Shown here: positions 44,077 to 55,492 of the stretch, piece by piece
How positions within the stretch are numbered: position 1 is the first letter of the stretch
How the letters are laid out: the number at the start of each line of letters is the position of its first letter
Origin: Anaeramoeba flamelloides
Taxonomy: Eukaryota; Metamonada; Anaeramoebidae
Direction of reading: 5' to 3'
DNA: 64,000 nucleotides
NCBI GenBank assembly: GCA_027625915.1
Contig: JANTQA010000042.1
Coordinates: 3,422,001-3,486,000 of the forward strand
Made by a program: the position numbers and the translations under genes
Notes under the pieces: generated by a model
What the model was told of the DNA's origin: nothing
The model's database searches: none
What the model saw: only the letters and a program-made list of their open reading frames with translations

Positions 44077-46821
44077 ATGCAAGTATCCAAATTCAGATAT
44101 GTTAAGGGCACAGTCCCAAAGTTGACTGAAAAGTATTTAGATTTACAATGCGCTACACAATCGTGTGATTTTAATATGATTAGCGCAGGTCTTAACCATA
44201 TTGCTGTCCACCACCAAACACAGAGCAATGTCTTAGTCTTACCATACACACCAGGGAAGGTTCCAACAAACACACCTTATTTGTCCCAAAACGGTGCTGT
44301 AACTGACATGAGTTTTTCGCATTACAACCCAAACGTTTTGGCAACAGGATCTGATCGATCGAACATTTACCTGTGGGATTTGCCCGAGAGTGGTCTCGAG
44401 CAGCCAATGTCCACTGCAAAGGTTGTTTTAAGTGGCCACAAGAGGAGAATCACGTCTGTGAAATTCCACCCAACCGCAGCAAACATTCTTTTGTCTGGGT
44501 CGTATGACCGCACTGCCAAGATCTGGGATATCGAGAAGGGAACCGATTTGTTGACCAGCCAAGCAGAAGCCGGTGATCTTACAGACCTTTCTTGGGACTG
44601 GGTCGGTAAACGCTTTGCGGGCCATTTCCGTGACAAATTCTTGAGGATCTTTGATCCCAGGAGCGGCAACGGCGCCATTGCCAAGATCCCTGGCCATGTC
44701 GGGAGAAAGAACGCACGAGTCATTTGGCTCGGCGACGAAGAAAAGATCCTCTCTACGGGGTTTGGAAGGGGCACACGAGAAGTGAAAATTTACGATCCAA
44801 GAAAGACGAAAAAGTCAATTTTCACAGCCGTTGTGGACTCAGGATCGAGCATCATCATGCCTCTTTATGATCCCTATTCGAAGATCTTGTTTTTGGCGTC
44901 CAAGGGCGATCGATCGATCAAATTGTATGAGATCGTAAAAAGCATCAAGCAATGGCAGCCACTTGAGACATATTCAGATAAGTCGACGGGGCAATTTGGC
45001 CTCGCAATTGAGCCGAGGGCTCACCTTGATGTAATGAAGGCCGAGGTGTTGAAAGTAATCCGGCTAAACGACAAAAGGCAGCTGGAGCCAATCTCCCTCA
45101 AGGTGCCACGAAGGTCGTATACCAACTTTGCCAGCGACCTCTATCCAGACAACATTTCCACCGAGCCCGCGAGCAGTGTTGAGCAATGGATGAATGGTGA
45201 AGACAACGAACCAAATTATGTCTCCATCAAGCCAAAGCAGGCCCTTGAACAGGAACAGGAACAAAAGGAATATAAAAATAGATACAAAAACCAAAAAAGC
45301 TCGTACCAACTCCGAAAGGAAAGAGAATTACAGCAAAAAAAGGGGATCACAAAAAACGATGAATTGGTCAAGGAAGACGAAGATGAAAAAAAGGAATTGA
45401 TCTTCTCACCCAAGGCATTAAGGGCACAAAGCATTGTCCGAAAATCCTTGGTGCGACATACCTATATCAAGTTTGGCAAAGCCAATGAAAAAATTACCGG
45501 GATCAAGGTGCAACCATTGTCCTATCCCGAAACGAACCATATCCAGGCAAACAAAAAATGGGTTGCCTTCCCCTGGAATACCGGCGTCGGTGGTGCATTA
45601 GCAGTTCTCCCAAGGCAAGAATATGTAAGGTGCAATAGCAATATTCCCTTGATCCATGGGCACAAGAAGTCGATCACGGATTTTAAATTTATACCCTCCA
45701 ACGACGACTTAATTGTCTCTGCAAGCGAGGACTGCAATATCAAAATCTGGGAATTGCCCGAAAACAAAATTGAGTCAAACATGGATCAAGCCAAGGGAAC
45801 ACTGACTGGCCACAGATTCAAGGTCCTAACAATCAACGTCAACCCCGTGGCTCACGATGTCCTCATGAGTACAAGCGCCGATTCCATGGTCAAGCTCTGG
45901 GACATCAACCAACAACAGGAAATGATCTCCTTCAACCCATTCAACGAGGGGATAACTGCCGCGCAATGGTCGATCGACGGCAACAAGGTTGCGCTCTTGA
46001 ACAAAAATGCGAAATTGACAGTTTTGGATCCACGAGACGCAAAGTCGACACAGGTGCAGGCGCCGTGCCACCAAGGATTAAAGGGCGGAAGGATCTTGTG
46101 GCTGGACGAAGCCAATCACCTTTTGACAATTGGGTTTAACAAAACCTCTGATCGTGAAATGAAGGTCTATGACTTGCGGAAATTTGAAAAGCCCATCAAG
46201 ACGACCTTCATCGACCACGCTTCAAGTCTGCTCGTGCCACATTGGATGCCGCACACGAACGTGCTCTTATTGGCGGGCAAGGGCGACGCCAGCTTGAAAT
46301 ATTACGAAATAAACCTTCAGGACCCCAAAATCATTTTCCCCATCAACGTTCACAAGACAATGGAGCCTCAGCTTGGCATATGCATGCTTCCCTTCGACAC
46401 ACTAGATGTTAAAGACGTACAGATCGGTAACTTCTTAAAGTTAACCAAAAACTCGATTTCGCATTTCTCCGCCAAGGTCACGAGACAGAAGTTGGATTAT
46501 TTCCAAGACGATCTATTCCCAGAAACCGTTTGGGATACACCAAATATTTTGCAACCCAATGATTGGCAACAAAACGTTCAACCCTCACTTGAAAAGTTTA
46601 ACTTCCAACCAGAAGGAATGAAAAAATTATCTTCCGCTCCCATCGAAAAAAAATTCTCCAATAAATATAAACACCAACAAAAGCAAGAATATGAAGAACA
46701 AGTTAGCAGAGACCAAGTTTTTGATAAATTATATTCTCAAGTTACTTCAATCAATAACGAAAATTTTGATTTTGAAAGAGAAGGTGTGGATAGCGACGAA
46801 TGGGGCGATTCTTCAGATTAA
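44077..46821 (+). CDS. CORO7: Coronin-7 / POD-1 type tandem beta-propeller coronin
   Basis: Intronless; 914 residues from ATG at 44077 (the frame is open upstream, but MQVSKFRYVKG is the canonical coronin start). Module 1 (about 1-390): DUF1899 MQVSKFRYVKGTVPKLTEKY, WD40 blades with SGHKRRITSVKFHP, SGSYDRTAKIWD and the coronin hallmark GFGRGTREVKIYDPR, then a DUF1900 segment. A charged linker (about 390-460, EQEQEQKEYKNRYK, RKERELQQKK) leads into module 2 (about 464-850): HTYIKFGKANEKITGIKVQP, GHKKSITDFKFIPSND, TSADSMVKLWDIN, GFNKTSDREMKVYDLRK. No C-terminal coiled coil, as expected for type III. The C-terminus is acidic with a Trp (DSDEWGDSSD), like the Arp2/3-type acidic tail described for coronin-7. 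Role: actin and Golgi/endosomal membrane traffic regulation. GC is far above the surroundings, with strong codon preference, suggesting high expression. Confidence 0.96.
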   Translation: MQVSKFRYVKGTVPKLTEKYLDLQCATQSCDFNMISAGLNHIAVHHQTQSNVLVLPYTPGKVPTNTPYLSQNGAVTDMSFSHYNPNVLATGSDRSNIYLWDLPESGLEQPMSTAKVVLSGHKRRITSVKFHPTAANILLSGSYDRTAKIWDIEKGTDLLTSQAEAGDLTDLSWDWVGKRFAGHFRDKFLRIFDPRSGNGAIAKIPGHVGRKNARVIWLGDEEKILSTGFGRGTREVKIYDPRKTKKSIFTAVVDSGSSIIMPLYDPYSKILFLASKGDRSIKLYEIVKSIKQWQPLETYSDKSTGQFGLAIEPRAHLDVMKAEVLKVIRLNDKRQLEPISLKVPRRSYTNFASDLYPDNISTEPASSVEQWMNGEDNEPNYVSIKPKQALEQEQEQKEYKNRYKNQKSSYQLRKERELQQKKGITKNDELVKEDEDEKKELIFSPKALRAQSIVRKSLVRHTYIKFGKANEKITGIKVQPLSYPETNHIQANKKWVAFPWNTGVGGALAVLPRQEYVRCNSNIPLIHGHKKSITDFKFIPSNDDLIVSASEDCNIKIWELPENKIESNMDQAKGTLTGHRFKVLTINVNPVAHDVLMSTSADSMVKLWDINQQQEMISFNPFNEGITAAQWSIDGNKVALLNKNAKLTVLDPRDAKSTQVQAPCHQGLKGGRILWLDEANHLLTIGFNKTSDREMKVYDLRKFEKPIKTTFIDHASSLLVPHWMPHTNVLLLAGKGDASLKYYEINLQDPKIIFPINVHKTMEPQLGICMLPFDTLDVKDVQIGNFLKLTKNSISHFSAKVTRQKLDYFQDDLFPETVWDTPNILQPNDWQQNVQPSLEKFNFQPEGMKKLSSAPIEKKFSNKYKHQQKQEYEEQVSRDQVFDKLYSQVTSINNENFDFEREGVDSDEWGDSSD

Positions 46822-47084
46822 ATTTTTCTTATTTTTTACTTTTTTTTTTTTTTTTTTTTTTTTTCCTTTTTTTTAAAATTTTACCTTTTTATTTAATTTG
46901 ATAAACAGTTCCTCATTTACAAAGATCTCGAGAATAAAATCAATTATTTTTTTTTTTTTTTCGTTTTTTAATCATTTTTTTATATTATTATCCTGTGTAT
47001 AAAATTATTTATCAAGCACAGTTGGTAGTAAAAAGATAGACTTTTTTTATAATTTTTTTATTTTAAAGGGAGGAAATTAATTTG
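46822..47084. other. 3' flank of coronin gene
   Basis: A poly-T stretch follows the stop directly, with further T-runs; no gene. Confidence 0.5.
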
Positions 47085-47620
47085 GTTTTACAGCTGTTAG
47101 GCTTAATTGTGTTTTCTGTTTATTTGAAAAATCAATAGATTTTCGTTAGGTTTTTTTGAGTTTTCTATTTTATTCGTGAAGTGTTCTAGGTTTTTTTGAG
47201 GTTTTCTGTTAATTTGAGAAGTGTTCTAGGTTTTTATTTTCCAAATAAATAGAAAACTCAAAAAAACCTAGAACACTTCTCAAATAAACAGATAACCTCA
47301 AAAAAACCTAGAACACTTAACAAAATAAAACAGAAAATATCAAGAAAACAGACGTTAGGTTTTTTTTTAATTTGAGAAAAAAACTGACAATTTCATAAAT
47401 TTTCTGTTTATTTTTCAAATTAAAAAAAATAGTCTTTAGATTTTCAAGAATTTAAAAGAATTGTTTAAAATCTATGATTTTTCTCTAACTTTTTTTTTTT
47501 AGAAAACCACAGTTAGCCTGTCCAAAATTTAAAACAATAGAGTTAAATCTTTGATTTTACTCCATTCTTTTAAATTCTGGAAAAGTTAAGTACTTCTACG
47601 ACACTTTTCGTTAGTTTTGT
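47085..47620. repeat. Palindrome-mosaic repeat family A, copy 4, with large hairpin
   Basis: Contains a hairpin with arms of about 71 bp (47160-47230 and 47267-47338): GTGTTCTAGGTTTTTTTGAG occurs on the left and CTCAAAAAAACCTAGAACAC on the right, each in two tandem sub-units. The rest holds AGAATTTAAAAGAATTG blocks, their complements, and CTTCTACGACACTTTTCG (about 47590), the degenerate form of the family core. Confidence 0.75.
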
Positions 47621-47736
47621 TTTGATTAGTATATCAATATTTTTTCCAAATAAGAACAAAAATCAACCAAAAAAATTCCTTTATCTTTTTCAAAATTTAA
47701 AGAAGTGAGTAAAATAAACTTTTTTTCAGTCAAAGA

Positions 47737-48230
47737 TGATCAGAATTTTTTTCAAATATCAATTATTTTTGATAATTGTCCTTTGAAGAATTAAAAAAGA
47801 AAAGTTGAAGAATACACATCAAAGAATAGTTGAAATCTGTATTGATTAAAACTAATAAATTAATAGATTTTCAATAAAAATTCAAAACTCAAGATCTTCT
47901 TTGGAATCTCTATCGAGAAAAAAACAACAATTTTCATTTTGATCCCCAATTGAAGATTAAAAAGAAAATTCCAATAGAAATCAATACTATTTCTCTAATT
48001 CTTTTTTCGATATTCGAATAAAATGATAAATAACATTTTTTTTTTACAAAATGGATATCGGTTTTGTAATAAAAAAAAGCAATTAGTTATCAAAAAAAAA
48101 ACTCTGAAAAACTAAAAAAAAGTTCAAAATATAAAAAAAAAGGATATCCATTTATTAATTTCCAAAATTATTTTTTTTCTTCTAATAAACATTCAAACCC
48201 TTTTAACACATGATATTCACACATTTACAA
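47737..48230 (+). repeat. Interspersed element E, copy 4
   Basis: Starts near ATATCAATTATTTTTGATAA, continues CCTTTGAAGAATTAAAAAAG and TCATTTTGATCCCCAATTGA, and ends with GGATATCCATTTATTAATTT and ATTCAAACCCTTTTAACAC. Blocks are in the same order as 58644-59110, allowing the outer limits to be placed. Confidence 0.65.
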
Positions 48231-49539
48231 CTAAAAACCCTTAACTGTAAAATAATTTACTTTAAAGAAACACTCACCAACCCCATAGAAACTCACTCAA
48301 GATGATTAATTAAGTTGATTTTTCATACCAGTACCTTATTTTTTTTAATAGCTAAGCAAAAGAAAATGACTAAAAAGAACTAATTTTAATGTATATTTAT
48401 TTTGGTTATTATTTGACCTTTTTTTCCTTAGAGATACAATTTGCTTCAAAAAAAAATAACTTATATAATTTTATATTTTTTTTTTTTAAAAGAGGAAGAT
48501 ATTTTTCTTTTGTTGATATAAATATCACGACATATAGTAAAATATATTACTTATTTTCTCATATTCATTCCAATATCCAGTGATATTTTTGAAAAGTACA
48601 AATAACATATAAAAATCAATTATTTAATAATATATAAATGCTACAATCGATACCAACTTTATTTTGTTATTGATATTTAACATATAACATATAATAAAAA
48701 AACTTTAAAAAAAATATATTTCAAAAAAAAAACCATTTAGTAAGCTGAGAAAAGATCAAATAAATAGTAACAAAAATGAAATGATACTATTTACTATCTA
48801 CATGAAGTTTTAATTTGTGAAGTTCCTTTCTTATTATTTTTCTTTTTTTTTAATAGATTGGAATAAAGGTTTTAGAGATTAGTGTCAACCTAGAATCTCC
48901 AATAATAAAAATATATTGGAATTGAAAGTAAAAGATATAAGTTTCCTTATTTCAAATGACTCAATAAAATCTATTATAAATCTTATTAATAATAAAATAT
49001 TACATTTTTTGATAATGAGCTCAAATCAAAAATTTACAAATATTTTTTTTTTTAAATTACTTTTCAAAATCTAAAAAATGAAGATCAAAGTAATATTATA
49101 AATTATTGAAAGAATTATATTTAGAACACTCATAAAGTATTATTTTCAAAGATTTAAATGATAATTATTAACATCAAATCGTAAGAATTACCTAGTTTTG
49201 TTTACTCTTTTTAAATATAGTTTTAATTTCAATATATTCTTACACTGACGAATAGAAATAATTTGTCAAAAATAATTTCTTATAAAATTATCCGAATTTG
49301 TTAAAAAACTAGAATTTACGTTATTAATCTACATTTCTAGACAAACTGAAGAAAGATATTTCCAACATGCATATTTAAAATATTTGTGTTTCAATGTTTA
49401 ATTGTTGTATCGAAATACAGATCCCCCCCAAAAAAAAAAAAAAACTGGAGCACTTTTTACTAATAGAAGGTTAATTTTTTTAATTGAAGAGTATCACTAC
49501 AAGTACTAATTTATTAATAACTTTTTTATATACAGTTGA
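48231..49539. other. No gene seen
   Basis: AT-rich DNA without coding-like frames. The single plus-strand frame near 48389-48583 is Phe/Tyr/Ile-rich and looks like chance. Confidence 0.5.
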
Positions 49540-50095
49540 ATCATCTTGTATTACTTTTGGCAAAATAATGTGTACAGAAAAGTTTGATACACGTTTTGAA
49601 ATAAAAAGTGTGTTTCTTTATTATAGAAGACATAGAAATTAAATTATCAAAGAAACCAACAATAAAACCTAAATTAAATCTGGTTTGGGTTTTTTTTAAA
49701 GTTCTATTATTTAAAAAAGAAAATCAAAAAACAAAGATCAAATTTTAATATTGATATTGAAATACAATTGTTAATTTTTTTTATTAATTTTAAGCCCACA
49801 AAATCAAAAAAAAACTGAAAAAAAAACAAAGAAAATTAGGAATATTATTTAAAATTTTCAACTATTTACAAGAATAATTTAAAATTTACTGAAAAGATTC
49901 AGGATTTGGCCTGTTATATACTTTTAGGGAGTGAATTATAAGGTAGTAAATTGGATTTAGCATTAAAACAAGAAGAAAAAACACACATACTATTTTTTGA
50001 AACAAGTTTTATTGTCTTTGGGGATAAATTATTTTGATTACGGAAATGGGATTTACATTCAGTAACAACAAACTTTAATTTTAAACACCTCTAAG
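49540..50095 (+). pseudogene. Coding-like repeat G, copy 3 (degenerate)
   Basis: Best preserved of the three. AATAAAAAGTGTGTTTCTTT then a TTATAG acceptor-like site and a frame EDIEIKLSKKPTIKPKLNLV (about 49628-49690); later LDLALKQEEKTHILFFETSF and IVFGDKLF (about 49950-50035). Matches 14690-15240 in order and spacing. It ends about 140 bp before the TMEM18 ATG. Confidence 0.5.
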
Positions 50096-50230
50096 TTTGA
50101 TACTAAAACCTTAAAAAATTATTAACCTCCTACTTTTGAGACTGAATTTTTGTAATTTTGAGAAAATTCAATATTTGAACTTGTCATTTTTTTTTAATTT
50201 CCTTCAATTTCCTCAGGTTAAATACACCAA

Positions 50231-50689
50231 ATGTCCTCGGATCTCTTAAATGTGTTTTTGAAAGAACTACGAAATGTTTATGACTTTATTGATTGGAAGG
50301 ATCCACTTATCATTTCACTGCTGCTCTTTTTTACACTTTGCATCATTTTTATAACCTTGGTTCGAAAATCATTTAAAGTGCTCATTATCACTTTTTTTGT
50401 TCTAGTAATTTTTTCAGCACTAGGCAACTTTCTGAATAAATGGTGTATCGAAAATTGGCAACTGATTGCAAGGAAGAATTATTTTGAAGAAACAGGCTTT
50501 TTTATTGCTTTCTTTTATTCCATACCACTTGTTCTCTGCTGTGTTTATATTTTATTTTTTATGATAATCAAAATCGGTTCTCTTTTTATCAAAATTAAAC
50601 GACTACAACTTAAAAAACAGGCGGTAGACAAACACAAACAAAAAAACAGCAACGATCAACAAAAGAAGGAAATAAAAAAAGAAAAATAA
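50231..50689 (+). CDS. TMEM18: TMEM18 homologue
   Basis: Intronless, 152 residues, ATG in CACCAAATGTCCTCG. TMEM18 is a small nuclear-envelope membrane protein with a basic C-terminal tail. Conserved signs: FIDWKDPLIISLL (residues about 19-31, matching the family's D-W-x-E/D-P near the first helix), a second helix with RKSFKVLIITFFVLVIFSAL, then ENWQLIARKNYFEETGFFIA (family: NW...YFDS.G.FIS), then the YSIPLVLCCVYILFFMIIKI helix, and a Lys/Gln-rich tail (LKKQAVDKHKQKN...KKEIKKEK) like the basic nucleic-acid-binding tail of animal TMEM18. Length fits (human 140). Gene name by homology to those motifs; functional equivalence is inferred. Confidence 0.85.
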   Translation: MSSDLLNVFLKELRNVYDFIDWKDPLIISLLLFFTLCIIFITLVRKSFKVLIITFFVLVIFSALGNFLNKWCIENWQLIARKNYFEETGFFIAFFYSIPLVLCCVYILFFMIIKIGSLFIKIKRLQLKKQAVDKHKQKNSNDQQKKEIKKEK

Positions 50690-51988
50690 GACTTATTTAT
50701 TTGGATGAAATTGTTCCATTTGTTTTTTTGTCCAACCACAGCTTTTCGATAATTGTTAATTAACTTATTCTACAAGTAGACGAACATTTGAAATTTTTTT
50801 GATTTGTGCTGATTTTTTTTTCTCTCATTTTTACGATTATTTTAGAATCGAATTCTAATTGGAAGCAATTATTGCAAAAATTAAATTTGAAGAGAGAATG
50901 ATAAATTAAAAACAATTTTTTCAAGTTTTTGGTTGAATTTTATTTTCATTTTTTTAAATTTTGATAACTCATTTCAAAAAATTTCGCTCCAAAGAATATT
51001 TTCAAAGTCAACCGATTTTACAACGTTTCTATGAATTTCAACCAAAAAAAAATATTCTTTATTCAAAACAAGTTAAAAAAAATAGGTTTTAAGGGTGGTG
51101 TTCAAAATGAATTCTGGACACATTACAAATGTTATCCTTTCATTTTTGTTAATACTCTATTAATCTTTTGATCTAAAGATTAAAAAATAAATTTTTTTTC
51201 CAAAAATATCGTTTTTCACCATTTTAAGATAATTTTTTTTTTTGATCTCTTGTGAATACCCACCAAATACAAAGTCGAAATGAAGAAAGTGGTTGATTTA
51301 TGGTGAAATTAATAAATTTTACCAAGTTATCAGTGCAAAAGTACAAATAACCTTCTTAAATAAAAAAAAACTAATTGAAAAAATGTCTTCTTAGGTGTAT
51401 TTCTAAGGTCTTGATATTAGAGAATAACAAACAAATAAAGCCCAAAAAAACAAAAGATTGAGATTTTTTTTGCAAAAATAATTTATTTTGATCTTTTGAT
51501 AAAAAGATCCTAAGAGTATTAAACCAGATGAAAAGATGGAATTTGTAGTGTATATGAAGAATTTAATTTATCTGTACATACTTGGCAATTAAAAATAATG
51601 TAAAATTTAGAATAAATTCTACACTTTTTTAAAAAAAACATAAAAAAATTAACAGTTTAAGATAATAGAATTAAAGATTCTATTTGAATATTACTATTTG
51701 GAATAAAATATAATCTTTTTTAAATTCTTGAATTTTGAAAAAATTCATTTCATAAATCATATTTATTACAAGAACATTTAAAAACACATAAATCTTTAAC
51801 ATTTGTTTACATTAAAAATTCAAATACTAAACTAGATTTCAAAAATTTTGACTCACTTTATAATGTGAATTGAAATTGTCGGAAGATTTATTGCGTATTC
51901 TTAACAAAAAAATATTTTCAAATTTTTGAATGAGAATTATTTTATCTAATTTCTTCAAATTTTTGTTTTTCTTTTGTTTTTCTTTTTC

Positions 51989-52019
<31 letters not shown>

Positions 52020-52323
52020 TCATATGTGGAAAAAAAAAATCTTCGAAAAGACAAATAACCACTAAAAAAAATTCAACTATGAAATAACTTTTTAAAATGA
52101 ATTTAATGATGAGAAAAAAAAGATTCTTGTTAACCTTTTTTTGAGAGAAAGTTCAGTAATCAAAAATCTGTAATGCTCATTTTAAAAATTGTGACTCATT
52201 TTTTTTTGACTTTTATGTTTTATTTTTTTTTAATTTTTAAAATATTAGGTTTTTATCTATTTAGAATGATTTAATGGTGAATTACAAATCATATTTAATT
52301 ATTTGTTGTTCTTGAATACTAAA

Positions 52324-52325
<2 letters not shown>
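50690..52325. other. No gene seen
   Basis: AT-rich DNA with strong homopolymers, notably a poly-T run of about 24 bases around 51989-52012. No coding-like frame. Confidence 0.5.

Positions 52326-52355
<30 letters not shown>
52326..52355. repeat. (TA)n microsatellite
   Basis: About 15 uninterrupted TA units. Confidence 0.95.
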
Positions 52356-52357
<2 letters not shown>

Positions 52358-52531
52358 CATTTTTGTTTTCAGGTGAGTCATAATTTTTGAAATGTTGTTT
52401 AACTAACTTTCCAAAATTAATTTAACACTTTTATATTGCCCAATATATCACTATATTTATTTATAAAGATATTGAAAAAATCGAATTCTTTAAAAATTTT
52501 GTTTTAACTTTTAAAATAAATATATATATAT

Positions 52532-52712
<181 letters not shown>

Positions 52713-52714
52713 CA

Positions 52715-53240
52715 AAATTTCAAAAATTTGGACACAGTTTAAACAGATGACAGAATAGCAATACCAAACTTTAAATTCAATTTAGAAAGAATTTTGATTT
52801 TACAAACTATTTCATTTTTTGTCTTTTTTGTTTTGTTTTCAATTCCTTTTTTGCAGTTACGTAATCGGTTTGGTTAGATCTGGAATTTTTTTTCAATGGT
52901 TGATAAAAGGTTAGTGTTGAGTTAGTTAAATTGAAAAATTACATACAATTGGTTGATGGTATCTTATCATTTGATCGATCAACAATTGTTGATGTAATTA
53001 CAATAAATTAAATAATGGATTTTTCGTTCAGCTGATTTCATTATTTTGGAAAAACCGGTTTTTATTTTTGGGGTTTTATATTTTTTTCTTTTATTTGACA
53101 TTAAAATGATTACTTATAAAAACATTAATACAAGGTTACTTAAATATGGTTTAATATTAGGTTGAATAAAAATTTAATAAATTGAGTTTTTTTTTACCTA
53201 TTTTTCTTTTTGGGTGTTTCTAAATTTTTGGAATGTGATT
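52715..53240 (-). repeat. Interspersed element B, copy 2
   Basis: Left end TTTCAAAAATTTGGACACAG, right end GTGTTTCTAAATTTTTGGAA, inverted relative to copy 1 and colinear with it: TTTCAATGGTTGATAAAAGG, CATACAATTGGTTGATGGTA, TTTGATCGATCAACAATTG, all present in complement at 2990-3260. Confidence 0.8.
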
Positions 53241-53956
53241 TAATTTATTTCCAAATATACTTTTGAGTTGCTTTGCTTTTTTTATATTATTTTTTTAATA
53301 ATATATCAAGTTTCACAAATCTTGTTTGTACAAAACCCCAGTACAAATTCAGACTTAATAGAAAAAAAAAGAGTACAAATAATATTTCAGTGGATTGAAC
53401 ACAAAGTTCAATTAGGCTCTTTTCATTTCAAATTCAAGTTAAATCAGTTTGATTCATTTATATTCAATAACTTCAATTCTTTTTTATCACTTAAAATCAG
53501 TTCCATTCATTTGATATCTGATAAGAACAAGTTCAGTTTTACAAGATCAAATTATAGACAAATCTATCAATACTCATAAATATTTTTTCTTTCTTTTTTC
53601 CACCCAAAAAAAAAAAAAAAAAAAAAAAACGTAGAAGAAACCTAAAAAATGAAATGAGAAGGAACCCAAAAAACTTAAAAAGGGAAATTTTGAAAAGGAA
53701 AAAAATTACAAAATAAAAATTCCACACTTTGTAATTAATTTTATTTGTGTTTTTTATTTCACTTTTTTCAATTGGTTGTAACTGCTTTTTATTGTTTTTC
53801 ATCAGAAATAGAAAAAATAATGTTTTTATTTAGAAAATGATTTTATACTAAATCTTAGAAAGAGGATTTGAAACAGAATGAATGAAATTTTAGGTAGAAA
53901 TTGTAATTTAAAAAAAATTAATGATCTCTTTTGTTTTAATGATATTAAATTAAGTT
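53241..53956. other. No confident gene
   Basis: A plus-strand frame of about 100 codons at 53268-53579 begins without ATG and is rich in Phe, Ser, Asn and Ile. Just after it lies a poly-A run of about 25 bases (53605-53629). A poly-A run following a frame could mark a retroposed copy, but no domain is recognised. Confidence 0.35.
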
Positions 53957-54832
53957 ATCATTGTGAAAAAAAATTGGGACCTTAAAACAATTGGGTAAGT
54001 AAAAAATTTGTTTTTGTTTTTTAAATAGTAAATATTAGCTAAATGATTTTTTATCAAAGTAAAATTTTATGAACAAATCTTACATTTAAGAAAAAACAAA
54101 GTCAATACCGATTATAATTTACAAATTCAATATTATTTTGTTTCATTTTGTCTTATTAGAATTGCATTCTAAGGTTAAAATAACAAAAACTTTACTTTTA
54201 ATTGTAAAATTCACGAAAAATGCTAATTTTTTTATTAGATTACATTCCAAGATCAAGATAGTCATTGTTTGGGAAGACCAAAAATTAATAATTGTTTACA
54301 ATTAAAGTTGGTAATTGGGGATTTAAAGAATTTAAATAGTTTCTGAAATCTTGGTATTTCATTATTTTGAAGTTTTAATTGTAAAACATTAGTTGAAAAC
54401 AATCTCTTCTGAAAAAATAGCTTTTTTTGAAAGATTTTATGATCCAATTTGGTTTAAAAGGATACATAAGATTATCCTTGATAAATAAATGTTAATTAAT
54501 AATGATAAATATCTTATTGAATTAATGTATTTGAATATTTCTCCATAAATAGTTCTCTTATTTTTAGGAAAGTGTGCAATTAAAAATTCAATTATTGTTC
54601 TTTTAGAGTTCCACAGTAATTCTAAAAAGCCAAAATGCAACGAAATAATATGAAATTTGTAAATTATAATCGGTATTGACTTTGTTTTTTCTTAAATGTA
54701 AGATTTGTTCATAAAATTTTACTTTGATCAAAAATCATTTTGCCAATATTTACAATTTAAAAAACGAAAACAAATTTTTTACTTACCCAATTTTTTTTAT
54801 TATACAAAATTTTTTTCACAATGGTTATGCGA
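53957..54832. mobile_element. Long inverted-repeat element, arms about 190-215 bp, coding-like arms
   Basis: Left arm about 53957-54175 pairs with right arm about 54605-54830: AAGTCAATACCGATTATAAT near 54103 against ATTATAATCGGTATTGACTT near 54663, and TTGGGTAAGTAAAAAATTTG near 53991 against its complement near 54773. The arms and spacer hold inverted coding-like frames: minus strand from 54640 reads LHFGFLELLWNSKRTIIEFL, and the plus strand near 54142 reads the related FHFVLLELHSKVKITK. The element therefore carries, or arose from, a head-to-head duplicated coding piece. Confidence 0.7.
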
Positions 54833-55492
54833 GTTTAAAAACTAATATTTTGGAATTATTTTTCCATTTCATGAAGAAAAACTAATTAGTAATAATTCTA
54901 TAAATGTATTAAATATGTTTTGTTTACATAACAGGTTGAATTTGGTCGTTTTTAAAAATTTTTTTTCAGGTGTAAAATCGCTTTAATGAAAAAAATTAGA
55001 ATAGTAAAATTTTAAAAAATCATTAAAAATAATAAGAGGATAAAATCAGAAAAAGGTTTATCTGTCAGATGAGAAATAAATTTAAATTCTATAATTATTT
55101 TTCTCCCTCATATGTTGACAAAACATTTTTACTTTTTGGGATAAGGGCCAAATACTTTTTTTGTGAACAGATATTTTGACTTAAATAATTAAAATTTATA
55201 TCAATACTTTGTAAAGTTTGAAGACAGATCAAAATAATTAAAATTGTTCATGAATATTCTCAAAATCAGTTCTGATCTGATCTTTATAAAAATATATCGT
55301 TGATCATTTTTAGTATTTTTTCATCAATAATTTTTTCATTTTTGAATTTCTCATTTTAACAAGTAGTATTTTTCATAGTTATGAACGAAAGCACAACTGA
55401 AGAAATGAAACAAAAAGTTTCTTTAATGATTCTAAAGTAAATAAATTGAATTCTTATCTTTTGTTTTAATTTCTTTCTTCTTTATTGCCAAG
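54833..55492. other. Upstream region of the AZUL exon
   Basis: AT-rich. A short frame starting at ATG 55381 (MNESTTEEMKQKVSLM) ends at a GTAAAT donor-like site (55437) and could be exon 1 of the next gene, but its phase does not fit the acceptor at 55492 by one base. Confidence 0.35.

Noticed and set aside
44028-46129. Several minus-strand and alternate-frame open frames in the coronin gene
   Set aside because: They arise from the strong codon bias of the true 914-residue frame and have no domain.
53268-53579. Plus-strand frame of 103 codons followed by a poly-A run
   Set aside because: No ATG start, no recognisable domain, Phe/Ser/Asn composition typical of AT-rich DNA; retroposition could not be shown.
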